From: Sapria himalayana
Taxonomy: Eukaryota > Streptophyta > Magnoliopsida > Malpighiales > Rafflesiaceae
Direction: 5' to 3'
DNA: 64,000 bases
Assembly: GCA_029783825.1 (NCBI GenBank)
Contig: JAREIK010002991.1
Span: 1,442,281-1,506,280 of the forward strand
Position numbers and translations under genes: made by a program. The notes under the pieces were generated by a model. The model saw nothing but the letters and a program-made list of their open reading frames with translations, did not search any database and had not been told where the DNA came from. Positions 24,009 to 35,076 of this stretch are shown here, one piece after another (within the stretch, counting starts at the first letter, position 1; every line of letters starts with the position of its first letter).

Positions 24009-24645
24009 TGTGTGTGTGTGTGTGATTAGACAATTACATATTACATATATAAGTGTGTTGGTGTGTGCATCATTAGGCAATTACATATGCACATATAAAG
24101 GTGTGTGTGTGTGTGTATCATTAGACAATTACATATGTACATATATGTGTGTGTGTGTCTATAGACATATATGTATATATAGACAATTACATGTAATGTC
24201 TATAGACATTACATGCACTCAAACACGTGTGTCATTGGACAATTACATGTGTATACGTGTAGGTGTGTGTGTGCGTGTGTGTGTGTGTGTGTATTTGGAC
24301 AATTACATATGTACATTAAGTGCGCGTGCGTGTGCGTGTGCGCGCGCGCATGTGTATTTATAGACAATACAAGATACATGCATTCAAACAAACATATCAT
24401 TAATTAATTCCATATATACATATAGGTGTGTGTGTGTGTGTGTGTGTGTGTCATTAGACAATTACAGTACATATATAGGTGTGTGAGTGAGTGGGTGAGT
24501 GTGTGTGTCATTAGACAATTACAGTACGTATATAGGTGTGTGAGTGAGTGTGTGTGTGTGTGTGTGTCATTAGACAATTAAAGTGCGTATATAGGTGTGT
24601 GTGTGTGAGTGAGTGAGTGTGTGTGTGTGTGTGTGTCATTAAACA
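23345..24645 (+). repeat. TG/AT minisatellite between convergent genes
   Basis: About twenty irregular units built on ATTAGACAATTACATAT followed by TATATAGGTGTGTG(TG)n. Unit length varies from about 45 to 95 bases through TG-run length. The array starts about 170 bases after the PPR stop and ends about 35 bases before the end of the gene at 24681. All Cys-Val or Thr-His ORFs here are artefacts. Confidence 0.93.
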
Positions 24646-24680
24646 ATTGCAGTTAGACATTGAATCTCATAATGAATTGC

Positions 24681-27029
24681 TTACATAATTAATGTGTTCT
24701 TTTGTTTTGTACTCGCCAGAATTTTCTTCAAGGCAAAGAGTCTCTTCTTGAGATTTAGTAACTTGCTACCTAGTAATTGAACTCGCCCTTGTTGCCCCTC
24801 GAATATAGAAGAAAAAGTCTCTTCAAATTTCACTACCTGAGACTCGATCAACAAGCAGCTCAGCCTCTCTTCTTCTTTCTTCTTGAGGAGCCTCCCAGCT
24901 TCAATGGTGCTCAAAACCAGGCCATTAGGCCCTGCATCCTTATAAATTGGTTCTTCAGAGAGCTGGCTTCTTGTTCTGTACTCTGCAAAGGTCCTGTCAG
25001 TCTCCTTCAAGCACCGTCTGTACTCTTCCAAGAGTTTTCCCATCACGTGCAACTCACGTTCGAGCCCATAAACCTCCATCTCCTTTTTCTGTTGCTCCTC
25101 CAGCCTCGCCTTCTGAACATGGTGAAGCAATTCATCCCTCTGGTGCAGCTCCTTCATCAAGCGTTGCTGATTGGTGTTCATCTCCTCCAGTGCTTGCTCC
25201 TTGGCATCACTCAGCACCTGCATATTCTCCAGCATTTCATGCAATTGAACAAAACAACCACCAAGATCAGATGATCTCGTGCTCCACGATCCATTCATCT
25301 TCATCCTCTTGTTACCGTCATGCAATCTACAGTGCTGCAGTTCCTTGACAGTTTCCTGCTTCTTGCTTCCATTACCAAGATGCAATGGAGGATCAAAATC
25401 AAACCAGTAAATTTGCTTATTTTCTTGCTCCTCTCGCCCTCTCTTCCCAGCGTAGATTGCCTTCACTTTCTCTACTAAATGATGCATTTGATCAAAACAG
25501 CTGATAAGATCAGATGATGGGTTAGCATCCCGATGCTCATGATTTCTCGTCTTCTTGTCGCTATGATCATCTAATGAGTAGAGTTGAAATGCTCGAACTT
25601 TTTCTGCTAGATGATGGATCTGATCTATGCAGCCATCCAGGTCAGGAGCCACCATCTTCTTCCTGCAAATGTTCAGCTCTCGATGTGGCATTTCGTCCGT
25701 GCTGTGAATTCCAGTCTCGTGATTATGGCCGTGGTTATTATTGGCGTGGAGAAACGGAGGATCCATGATTGACTGCGTCTCGGCTGGAGGAGGAGTTTGT
25801 TCTGCTTCCATGGCTTCATCAGGATTCTGAATCAGAGCGCTGCTTTTCTGAAATAGATCGAAGCTGGGTTCTTCTTCAACCTCTCCTGCCTCGGCTTCCA
25901 TTTTTCCTTCGTCAGCTTGAAGAACGCATGGTTGCAGGAAGTGTGGGTTATCAGAGTTGTTCCTGCACCACCTCTTCTTTCCCTCTTTTCCTTCTGACAA
26001 ATTTATAGCATCCTCTTCGGCTGTTCGTTCATTTCCGCCATGGCGATCAGCCTCCTTGTTTACTGCTTCAGCAGAAGCATCCCCCTCCACCTTGTTGTGG
26101 AGTACAGGTCTAACAGGGTTCTCTTCTACCAGATCGTGTCTCTGAGACTTGATCAAGTACTGCAGATGAGAGGCGTAGTAACAATCCCCCACCATGGGCG
26201 CTTTTGCCAGCTCTTCTTTCACCATGAACCAGATCAAGCTAGCCCAGTCGACCTTTTCATAACTTCCTTCTTTGATGAGGTTGCTCCAGTTCAGTACTTC
26301 CACCGGCATGATCCAGGTGTCCTCGTGCAGCAGCATCCAGTTGGACACCAGTTCCTGTAGAAACGCTGCCGAGCCCTGAGTCTCCTTCCCCTCGCCCCCT
26401 GCAGCACTATCTTTCTTTGCCGGCAGCTTCAGTGCTCGCGCTAAATCTGCACGGCTGACCTTGATGCGAGCGCCATTGACATAGCTACAAGAATTAGTGG
26501 GCTTAAAATTAGCTATGAGCTGCGCGATGAGGTCGGGCCGGATGCGGAAATCAAACCGCAAGTGCACGAAATCCCACAATCCGAGCCGTTTCAAGAGAAA
26601 TTCATTCGACGAGAAGTCCATTGCTCTCGAGGGCCTGAATGGGATCGGATTTAGGGTTTGTGAGAGAGATTCGAGGATTTTCTGTGCATTCTTCCCCCTT
26701 GCTCCCCAGCACCGTCTTTTGCCATTGTTCCTCCGCCTTCCTACTTGACGCGAGGAGGGCGCTGCGTGTGGCTTCCGGACTTGATCATATGGTGGGTCGC
26801 TCTCTGGATCTTCTCGGCCTGGAATATCGTCTTGCGGATCTGCTGGAGAATGGCCCTCCGATTCTATGATTTCGATGGTGAAGGTTTTGGAAGATGGCGT
26901 GACGTCATATCGTGCCCCGTCTCTCTCTCCTTCTTCCTCCTCCTCCTCCTCCTTCCTTTGCTCCCGTTCTGCCTGGTCGTCGATCACCGTCGCAGCCGCC
27001 GCAGAGACCGGCGGTTGAGCATCCATCAT
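24681..27029 (-). CDS. Uncharacterised acidic coiled-coil plant protein (782 aa)
   Basis: One intronless frame of 782 aa. Order of parts: a low-complexity acidic N terminus (Glu run near residues 25-40); a basic RRRNNGKRRCWGARGK stretch near 100-115; a compact conserved-looking block from about 135 to 205 (LLKRLGLWDFVHLRFDFR, IRPDLIAQLIANFKP, YVNGARIKVSRADLARALKL); an acidic variable middle; two similar motifs DGCIDQIHHLAEKVRAF and SCFDQMHHLVEKVKAI, with a third related motif GGCFVQLHEMLENMQVL; then a long coiled coil from about 590 to 780 with FAEYRTRSQ and GLVLSTIEAGRLLKKKEEER. I do not recognise a named family, but the C-terminal pattern resembles plant proteins annotated only as coiled-coil or golgin-like. 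No signal peptide or membrane segment is visible. The basic cluster may be a nuclear signal (inference). The Met at about residue 136 (MDFSSNEF) is an alternative start for the conserved part. The upstream sense strand is not obviously another exon. Confidence 0.8.
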   Translation of the reverse strand: MMDAQPPVSAAAATVIDDQAEREQRKEEEEEEEGERDGARYDVTPSSKTFTIEIIESEGHSPADPQDDIPGREDPESDPPYDQVRKPHAAPSSRQVGRRRNNGKRRCWGARGKNAQKILESLSQTLNPIPFRPSRAMDFSSNEFLLKRLGLWDFVHLRFDFRIRPDLIAQLIANFKPTNSCSYVNGARIKVSRADLARALKLPAKKDSAAGGEGKETQGSAAFLQELVSNWMLLHEDTWIMPVEVLNWSNLIKEGSYEKVDWASLIWFMVKEELAKAPMVGDCYYASHLQYLIKSQRHDLVEENPVRPVLHNKVEGDASAEAVNKEADRHGGNERTAEEDAINLSEGKEGKKRWCRNNSDNPHFLQPCVLQADEGKMEAEAGEVEEEPSFDLFQKSSALIQNPDEAMEAEQTPPPAETQSIMDPPFLHANNNHGHNHETGIHSTDEMPHRELNICRKKMVAPDLDGCIDQIHHLAEKVRAFQLYSLDDHSDKKTRNHEHRDANPSSDLISCFDQMHHLVEKVKAIYAGKRGREEQENKQIYWFDFDPPLHLGNGSKKQETVKELQHCRLHDGNKRMKMNGSWSTRSSDLGGCFVQLHEMLENMQVLSDAKEQALEEMNTNQQRLMKELHQRDELLHHVQKARLEEQQKKEMEVYGLERELHVMGKLLEEYRRCLKETDRTFAEYRTRSQLSEEPIYKDAGPNGLVLSTIEAGRLLKKKEEERLSCLLIESQVVKFEETFSSIFEGQQGRVQLLGSKLLNLKKRLFALKKILASTKQKNTLIM

Positions 27030-27797
27030 AGCGAGGTACCAGACGCCATCCGTCGTCGTTATCCTCTGTCGACTTCCAGTTTGCCATTCCTCCTGACTTC
27101 ACTTTTCATTTTCTTGATCTTTTTTTTTTTCCTACGTCAATTTGGACCGGGCCGAAATCATACACGCGCCCCAGCACGTGGTAGGCTTCATTCGAGTTCA
27201 GACTCGGCCAAGCTGGGTTAGCTCGGTCTCGGTGCGCCACGTTGCTGACGGTGCCAGACCACGCAGAGAGGTCAGCACAATAGCGAAAATATATTATATT
27301 TTGAAAAGCATGATGATAATATTGATATAAAATAAAAATTAGAGTTGCATTATTTTTTTTATTTCACTTTATTACATAAAAAAATTAAATCTCTGCCTGA
27401 TAAAATATAATTTTAAATTACATGTGTTTGTTAAGGTGTGTGAATTATAGGTTAAAGTATAATGCAATACACAATTATACAATAAACATTAAAAATATAT
27501 TTGTGACGTATGAAAATTTAAAATAAATTATAAAACAAAAAAAATATTCTAAAAATTAATATTAAATGAAAATTAAAGAAATTTATGCATCTCTGAATAA
27601 TCAATAGACTTGAACTGAGACTTGGTTATTGTGAGCCAGAACCCATTAGCCACTGGTCCACATATAAGAACCAAATAAAAAATAGGGAGCCAGAACCAGT
27701 GGCCAAGTCTAGAACCGAGACATGGCTATTATGAGCCAGGACCCATTAGCCACTGGTCCACAGACAAGACAAATAAATAAGCGCAGAGAGAAATCTC
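27030..27797. other. DCAF13 3' UTR and upstream region of the coiled-coil gene
   Basis: Both neighbours run on the minus strand with 768 bases between them. The part next to 27798 holds the 100-bp duplication. The part next to 27029 is CT-rich on the plus strand (27050-27130) and GC-richer, as expected for a 5' region. No third gene is visible. Confidence 0.6.
27617..27780. repeat. 100-bp tandem duplication just after the DCAF13 stop codon
   Basis: AGCCAG(A/G)ACCCATTAGCC followed by ACTGGTCCACA occurs twice at about 100-bp spacing. It lies 18-180 bases 3' of the DCAF13 stop on the minus strand, so it is probably in the 3' UTR. Confidence 0.7.
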
Positions 27798-30700
27798 TCA
27801 TTCTTCTTCCTTGATGATTCTTCTTTTGCGCAGTGGCTTCTTCACAATGCTTCCTGGAGCACTGTGAGCAATTATTCTTTTCTCTTTGGTCCTCTTACAA
27901 TCGAGCATGGTGCGTCTTAGGGTGGTTGCCTTGTACACGGCTTTTGGCAAGTGCTGATGCCTGCAAGTAGGCAAAAAAAAAAAAAAAAAAAAAAAAAGAC
28001 TTTAAATTTCTATTTTAATTGGTGAAATGTGAAAATAACATTTATTTTTAAACATATTTTTTGATAAATATTCAGCTAATATTTTAGAATTTTATTCATT
28101 AAAAAAATACATATTGCACATCAAATTCTAATAAATTTATTACAATTGTGTTGATTAATTAAAAAAAATAAAAAATGAACCCAAGACATACCAATAATAA
28201 AAAAGAACCACAAGGATAATCACCAACTCAATATTTGTGTATTTTTCTTTGGTTGGTACATATGCAGAAATAATAGTTATATTAATAATTCGAATTAGAA
28301 TAATATATATGTTAGTATGACAATTAATATTAATATATTTTGTCTAGTTAAAAAATTCGAATTATATCTAAAATAATTTTTTAGATATATAAAATAATTA
28401 ATTCCATTAATAAATATATGTAATATATTGAATACTAACTAGTAGGCATCTAATATATAAGCATACACCTCAATAAAAAAAAAAAAGAATAATTGAAATG
28501 CTCGAGATTTTTTGTTAATTATATTAGATAATTATATGATGAATTGATCATTTTTAAATATATATATATATATATATAAATATATATATTCATAATACTC
28601 AAAGATATAATTTTATATTTATTATCATAATATTTAAATAAGTTATTTAATTATGCACATATACTATTCATTGATTCGAACGAACCATCACAAGCTCTAC
28701 ATAAAAAAATCTCGTAAAAATTATATTCTAAACAAACATTAAAAGAATAAAAAATAATAATATTATTAAGTTATTTTATTAAATAATTCATATAAAAGAT
28801 TGACACCTCAAAAGGCAGGCAATGTTGAGTCTCAAATGCAAGACATATTATTCTTAGACAAATACACTTGTCATCACACCAAGACCCGGGTTAGCCTGGC
28901 TAGACCTAGGCTAGCCTGGAATGAACTAGATAAGCTTGTTCAGGCCTGGCCCAAATTAGCACGAACCAGCATGACCCTGAACGACCAGGCACGACCCAGC
29001 AAAAAATAAGTGTCATTGAGCTATTCTGGTCTGCCCATTTTTAGAGTCATACCATCATGTTGAGTCTCAAATGCGAGACATATTATTCTTATACAAAGAC
29101 TATTGACATCACCCCAAGACCTGGGTTAGCTTGGTCAGACCTGGGCTAGCCTGGAATGAACCGGCTAAGCTTGGTCAGGCCTGACCCGACTTGGCAAGAA
29201 CCAGCATGACCCTGAACGAACAGGCATGACCCTGAACGAACAGGCATGACCCTGAACGAACAGGCATGACCCTGAACGAACAGGCATGACCAGGCACGAC
29301 CCAGCAAAAAGGAGTGTCATTGAGCTATCATGGGCTGCCCATTTTTAGAGTCATACCAACACAACATGGCTCGTACAAAAAACTGACCTTACGGGCACAA
29401 CACGGTAGGTTTCGAAAGCGGGATGTCAAATCTAGAAGCTAAAATTTGCGTACCTCACTATGCGCTTGACCTCGGGAAGATGTTTATACCGGTTCTTGAT
29501 GGCCTCTAGATATTCATGCTTTCTACGTTCCCTTGGAAGAAGCTTCAGCATAAAAAATTAGAAACGCATCACCAAAAAGAAAACTGGGTACAGAAAGAAG
29601 ACAATTGGTTGAAACTAGAAACTAGTCCAAAGAAGACAGTTTGTTTCTTGCGCTACTACTAGTTGGAGGCAATTCAAGCAACCTAGCCGAGCCCAAGCAC
29701 GATCACGGATCACTGCTTGGAGGCCTAAATTTCTCGGGCCTGGTTTGGGCTGGCCATCAAACACTATTGGGCCTGATTCGGCCTGTTTTGGAGAGCTCGC
29801 ACAGCTCATAAAGTTCAAAAAAGAGAAAAGAGAAAAAAAAAAAAAACAAGCCTTACGACTCCCATTTGTTCGGATGCTTTAGCTTTCCACAATCTAAGGT
29901 TAGTATCGTCACTTCCGGAAATAACGTAGCTTGCATCGCAGCTGAACTTGACACAGAAGACTCTGCAGGCAGGAAAGTTTAGGCGGGAGAGCAGCTATGA
30001 CAGTTGAAAAGAGCGCGTGGCTGTGTGTGGTGAAGAGAGAGAATATGTGCCGCTGTTGGTAACGAGCATGAAAAAGGGCACACCTTTGCATCCTCTTGGA
30101 ATGATAAATTGTTCTGCTATGGCCGCCATCATATGGGAAAATTCTAACCTAGAGAGAAGAGGTGAGCCAAATCAAAAACAAAAAATTGCCCTTAATTTTC
30201 TTGGCACGAGCACTCTGAAGCTGAGTTGCTACACAGACTCACTGTTCTATCGTAGGAGCCTGTCACAAATTCTCTCCCTGTTGGCGAGTAATCAATATCC
30301 AACCTGGATAAACAGCACCAAAATGATACCCCCAAAAAAGAAAAAAAAAGAAAAAAAAAACAAGAAACATCATAATGAAAACTATGAGAAGTTGGGTCTG
30401 ATGCTCTTTCGGCCTAGAGGTGTCAAGTAGACCGGGTGGTCTGAGCATGGCCCGACCGAGCCGTGCCTAGCCTGGCACGGCACGGTCCAAAACCATGCCT
30501 GGAATTGGGTCGTGCCGGCACGAGGCACGTCTCGTGCTGTGCTGGCCCATTGGCACGATACACCGGCATAGTGACCGTGACTCACGTATCGTGCCGGATA
30601 ACCAATTTTCTATGACGCTTCCGCGCCCGCATATTTTTTAAAAAAGTTTTTTTTTTATTTTTTATTTATATATATCCTCCACGTCCACGTGGCGAGTTTT

Positions 30701-33700
30701 TTTATGAAACCCACCTATGCCCACAAAATCAGCATGGTCTGGCACAACCCGAGATGACCCAGAGTGTTAGGCACGAATCTGCTCGAAATCGTGTCGGGCT
30801 GGGCTGGGCTGGGCTGGGCTGGGCTGAGCGGACTATCAGTCGTGCCGTGCAGGTGGATCATAATGAAAATTGGACTTCGGCCAAACTTATCCTCAAAAAC
30901 TAGCTCAGATTGAGAGATAACTCAAGCCATATTTTCAATGTGTTTAAACCATCACCAACTTACTAAATCTCATAAGAACTCTAAAATTAAATGTGTTTGG
31001 TCGTGATCACTACTAAAATGATAGACCATTATGAAATTTATCGTATGCATCTATTCTGAGGTTGATAAGGAAGAAAATGATGGGAGGGTTAGAGGTGTCA
31101 AACGGGCCGGGCCGACCCATTTTTTTTGATCACGAGCGTGCCTTCATGCCGAGCTAGGCACGACACGGTTACTATACCGTGTCTTGCCTGGCCCGCTCGG
31201 GCTGGCCTGTCCGTATGGTTTGGGATTCGGGGGACCACGGGTCGGGTCGAATCAGACCAGACCCGCAGTCTTTTTCGTGGGAGGGGTCATCGCGAGGTCT
31301 GGCTCAAGGGACACCCGACACGGGACGAACCCGTGCCGGTGTATAGTGCCACGGCCCGAACCGTGCCGGGTCAAGCATGGCACAGGCCAGGCGCGGCACG
31401 GCTCGTGCCTAACCCGGGCACGGCACGGGGCCGAGCACAGAATTTTCCCGTGCCGTGCCTTGTGCCGGGCCGGGCCGGCCCGGTTGACACCACTAGGGAG
31501 GGTGAAAAAAATTAAAAAAAAAAACTCAAGTCATATATTAGCATCATGAGAATTCAAAGATTTTTTGATGTGGGTCATATTTTAACAAAGGAAAATTAAA
31601 TTTTATTTTGCATGGGCATCTCGAAGGTAGATTAGACACCCTGACTAATCCCATGAGCTATGGGCATCTAGAGATACAAGCCCCAGTTACCATAGGAGAG
31701 GGATAGGTGCTGAGAGGGAGAGTCAGAGTTGTGTCCCAAAAGAGCATTCTCGTTCAACTGACCGTCGTGCTACCATGCACGACGGCTACACGAGTAAGTT
31801 GCGACAAAGCGAGATGAAGCACAAAAACTATAACAAAGAGAAAAGAAGAGAGAGGAGAAAGAAAAGTGCTCACACTGCCGAAACATGATCTTCATGAACA
31901 CACTTTGCCTCGTTCAATTTTCTAGCATCATAACTATAACATCGTGTGTCCTCATTTGCCTTCATTGATACAAGAGAGATAATGAGTCACACAATCTTAA
32001 TCGGCGAGCCTCTAATGATAGAGGCGCATCATAGAAGCGAAAAAGATAGTCTTTCAATATCATTTCAAAAAAAAAAAAAAAAAAATCAAATCATTATCTA
32101 GAAGTAAGTTTTAAATATTTCAAAATTGACTTTATCAAAGAGGCTTACGGCAGTGAAATTCATCGGTTCCATTGGATTCCAAGATATAGAATTAGTCTTT
32201 GTCTGCAACAAGATAATGAGTCGAAAATAAAATTCCGGAAGAAACAAATTAACAATATTCATCAAAAAATAAAATAAAATAAAATAAAATAAAAGCATTT
32301 TTTTATCCAAAAAAATAAAAATGTAACAATACAAAGGTGTCAAACGGGCCGGGCTAATTTTAGGCTGCCAAACCGAGCTATAGGGCCGGGCTAGGCATGA
32401 CACGGTTATTGTACCATGCCAACCCGGCACGGACACATGGCCTGAAAACAGTCGGGTTCATCCCTGTTCAGGTCGGACAAACCCCAAGTTTTTAAAAAAA
32501 ATTAAGATTTCGTCGGCTCACCCCCGCGCATCTTCACCCTTTCGGGGCTCGGCGAGCGTCGCCTTTCAGGCATCTACTAACCACGTTCGGTGCATGGTCA
32601 CACATGCTGTGCCCACGTGCTGGCACGGCACTGTAGAGTGTTGTGCCGGGCACAAGCATAGCACTGTGGTGTGCCGTGCCGGGCACAAGCATAGCACTGT
32701 AGTGTGCCGTGCCGGGCACAGGCACGGGCACGGCATTGCAGCATGCCATGCCGGGCACGGGCACGTATGAACCATGTCGTGCCCATGCCGGGCCAGGCCG
32801 GGCCAGGCCCATTTGACATCTCTAAACGATACTTCTTTTTTTTAATAGATAAATAAACTAAATTACCATCATGATGACTTTTCTCGTGGGCGATGACATG
32901 CGTAAGTCATACAATATGATACTGCGATCACTACACAAAGAAGAAAAAAAAATCAAAAAAAAAAAAATACACAGTTATAACTATAAAAATTTAAAAATTA
33001 ATCATAATATAATTTTAATTTCTAGAGGTCGTGCCTTAATATGATAACAAGTGCCTTTGTTCAAAGACACTTACTTATCATCGCATCAAAGCATGACCTC
33101 TTCAATAAAGAAACAGAATAAATTTAACAGACTCCTTGTAGCCCATACATACCTCGCTGATGCTGCCAAGAGATTTGGATCTCCGGGATTAAATTTAACA
33201 GAATAAAGTGAATGGACCCCCCACTCAAAACTATTCACTGGATTGGACCTAAGTACACAAACACAATATCTTTCAGATAGAATTAAATACATATGTACAT
33301 ACATATATTACCCCCTCAAACTCAACCCATATTATATATAACAACCCGAATATTAGCCTTGGGCCCATGATCGGAGCAAGTAAGGCCCCATCCAAAAAAC
33401 ATGATAATCTCATTGACAGACATGCTAAGGGGCATTTCCGTCATCTTTAGAGATCAAACTCATGACCTCAAGATAAGAGTATCCATTTTTTTTGTCAATC
33501 AGACTATCATGTTGTCAGTCATGAAATACATACATACATATATATATATACACACATGTGTGTGTGCACATATGTGTGTGCGCATGTGTGTGTGTGTGCA
33601 CGCGTGTGTGTGTATGACCTCAAGATAAGAGGATCCATTTTTTTGTCAATCAAACTATCATATTGTCGGTCATGAAATACATACATATATATATATATAC

Positions 33701-35037
33701 ACACACACGTGTGTGTGTGTGTGCGCGTGTGTGCATGTGCGTGTGTATGACCTCAAGATAAGAGTATCCTTTTTTTTTGTCAATCAGACTATCATGTTGT
33801 CAGTCATGAAATACATACATATATATATATACACACGCACACACACATATGTGTGTGCGCGTGTGGGTGTGTGTATGACCTCAAGAAAAAAGTTTCCATT
33901 TTTTTTGTCAATCAAACTATCATGTTGTCGGTCATGAAATACATACATACATATATATATACACACACACACGTGTGTGTGCGCGTGTGTGCGTGTGCGT
34001 GCATGTGTGTGTGTGTGTGTGTGTATGACCTCAAGATAAGAGTATCCATTTTTTTTGTCAATCAAACTATCATGTTGTCGGTCATGAAATACATACATAC
34101 ATATATATACACACACACGTGTGTGTGCGCGTGTGTGCGTGTGCGTGTGTGTGTGTGTATGACCTCAAGATAAGAGTATCCATTTTTTTTGTCAATCAGA
34201 CTATCATGTTGTCAGTCATGAAATACATACATACATATATATATATATATACACACACATATGTGTGTGTGCGCGTGTGGGTGTGTGTATGACCTCAAGA
34301 AAAGAGTTTCCATTTTTTGTCAATCAAACTATCATGTTGTCGGTCATGAAATACATATATATATATATATACACACACATGTGTGTGTGCGCGCGTGTGT
34401 GTGCGTGTGTGTGTGTATGACCTCAAGATAAGAGTATCCATTTTTTTGTCAATCAAACTATCATATTGTCAGTCATGAAATACATACATATATATATATA
34501 CACACACATGTGTGTGCGCGTGTGTGTCTGTGCGCGCGTGTGTGTGTGACCTCAAGATAAGAGGATCCATTTTTTTGTCAATCAAACTATCATGTTGTCG
34601 GTCATGAAATACATACATATATATATATATACACACACATGTGTGTGTGCGCGCGTGTGTGTGCGTGTGTGTGTGTATGACCTCAAGATAAGAGTATCCA
34701 TTTTTTTGTCAATCAAACTATCATATTGTCGGTCATGAAATACATACATACATATATATATATATACACACACATGTGTGTGCGCGTGTGTGCGTGTGCG
34801 TGTGTGTGTATGACCTCAATATAAGAGTATCCATTTTTTTGTCAATCAGACTATCATGTTGTCAGTCATGAAATACATACATACATACATACATATATAT
34901 ATACACACAGACATATGTGTGTGTGCGCGTGTGGGTGTGTGTATGACCTCAAGAAAAGAGTTTCCATTTTTTGTCAATCAAACTATCATGTTGTCGGTCA
35001 TGAAATACATACATATATATATATATACACACACGTG

Positions 35038-35076
<39 letters not shown>

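Noticed and set aside
24777..25348. Plus-strand ORFs of 133-165 aa opposite the coiled-coil gene
   Set aside because: Shadow frames; the minus-strand frame is continuous for 782 codons with coherent coiled-coil heptads.
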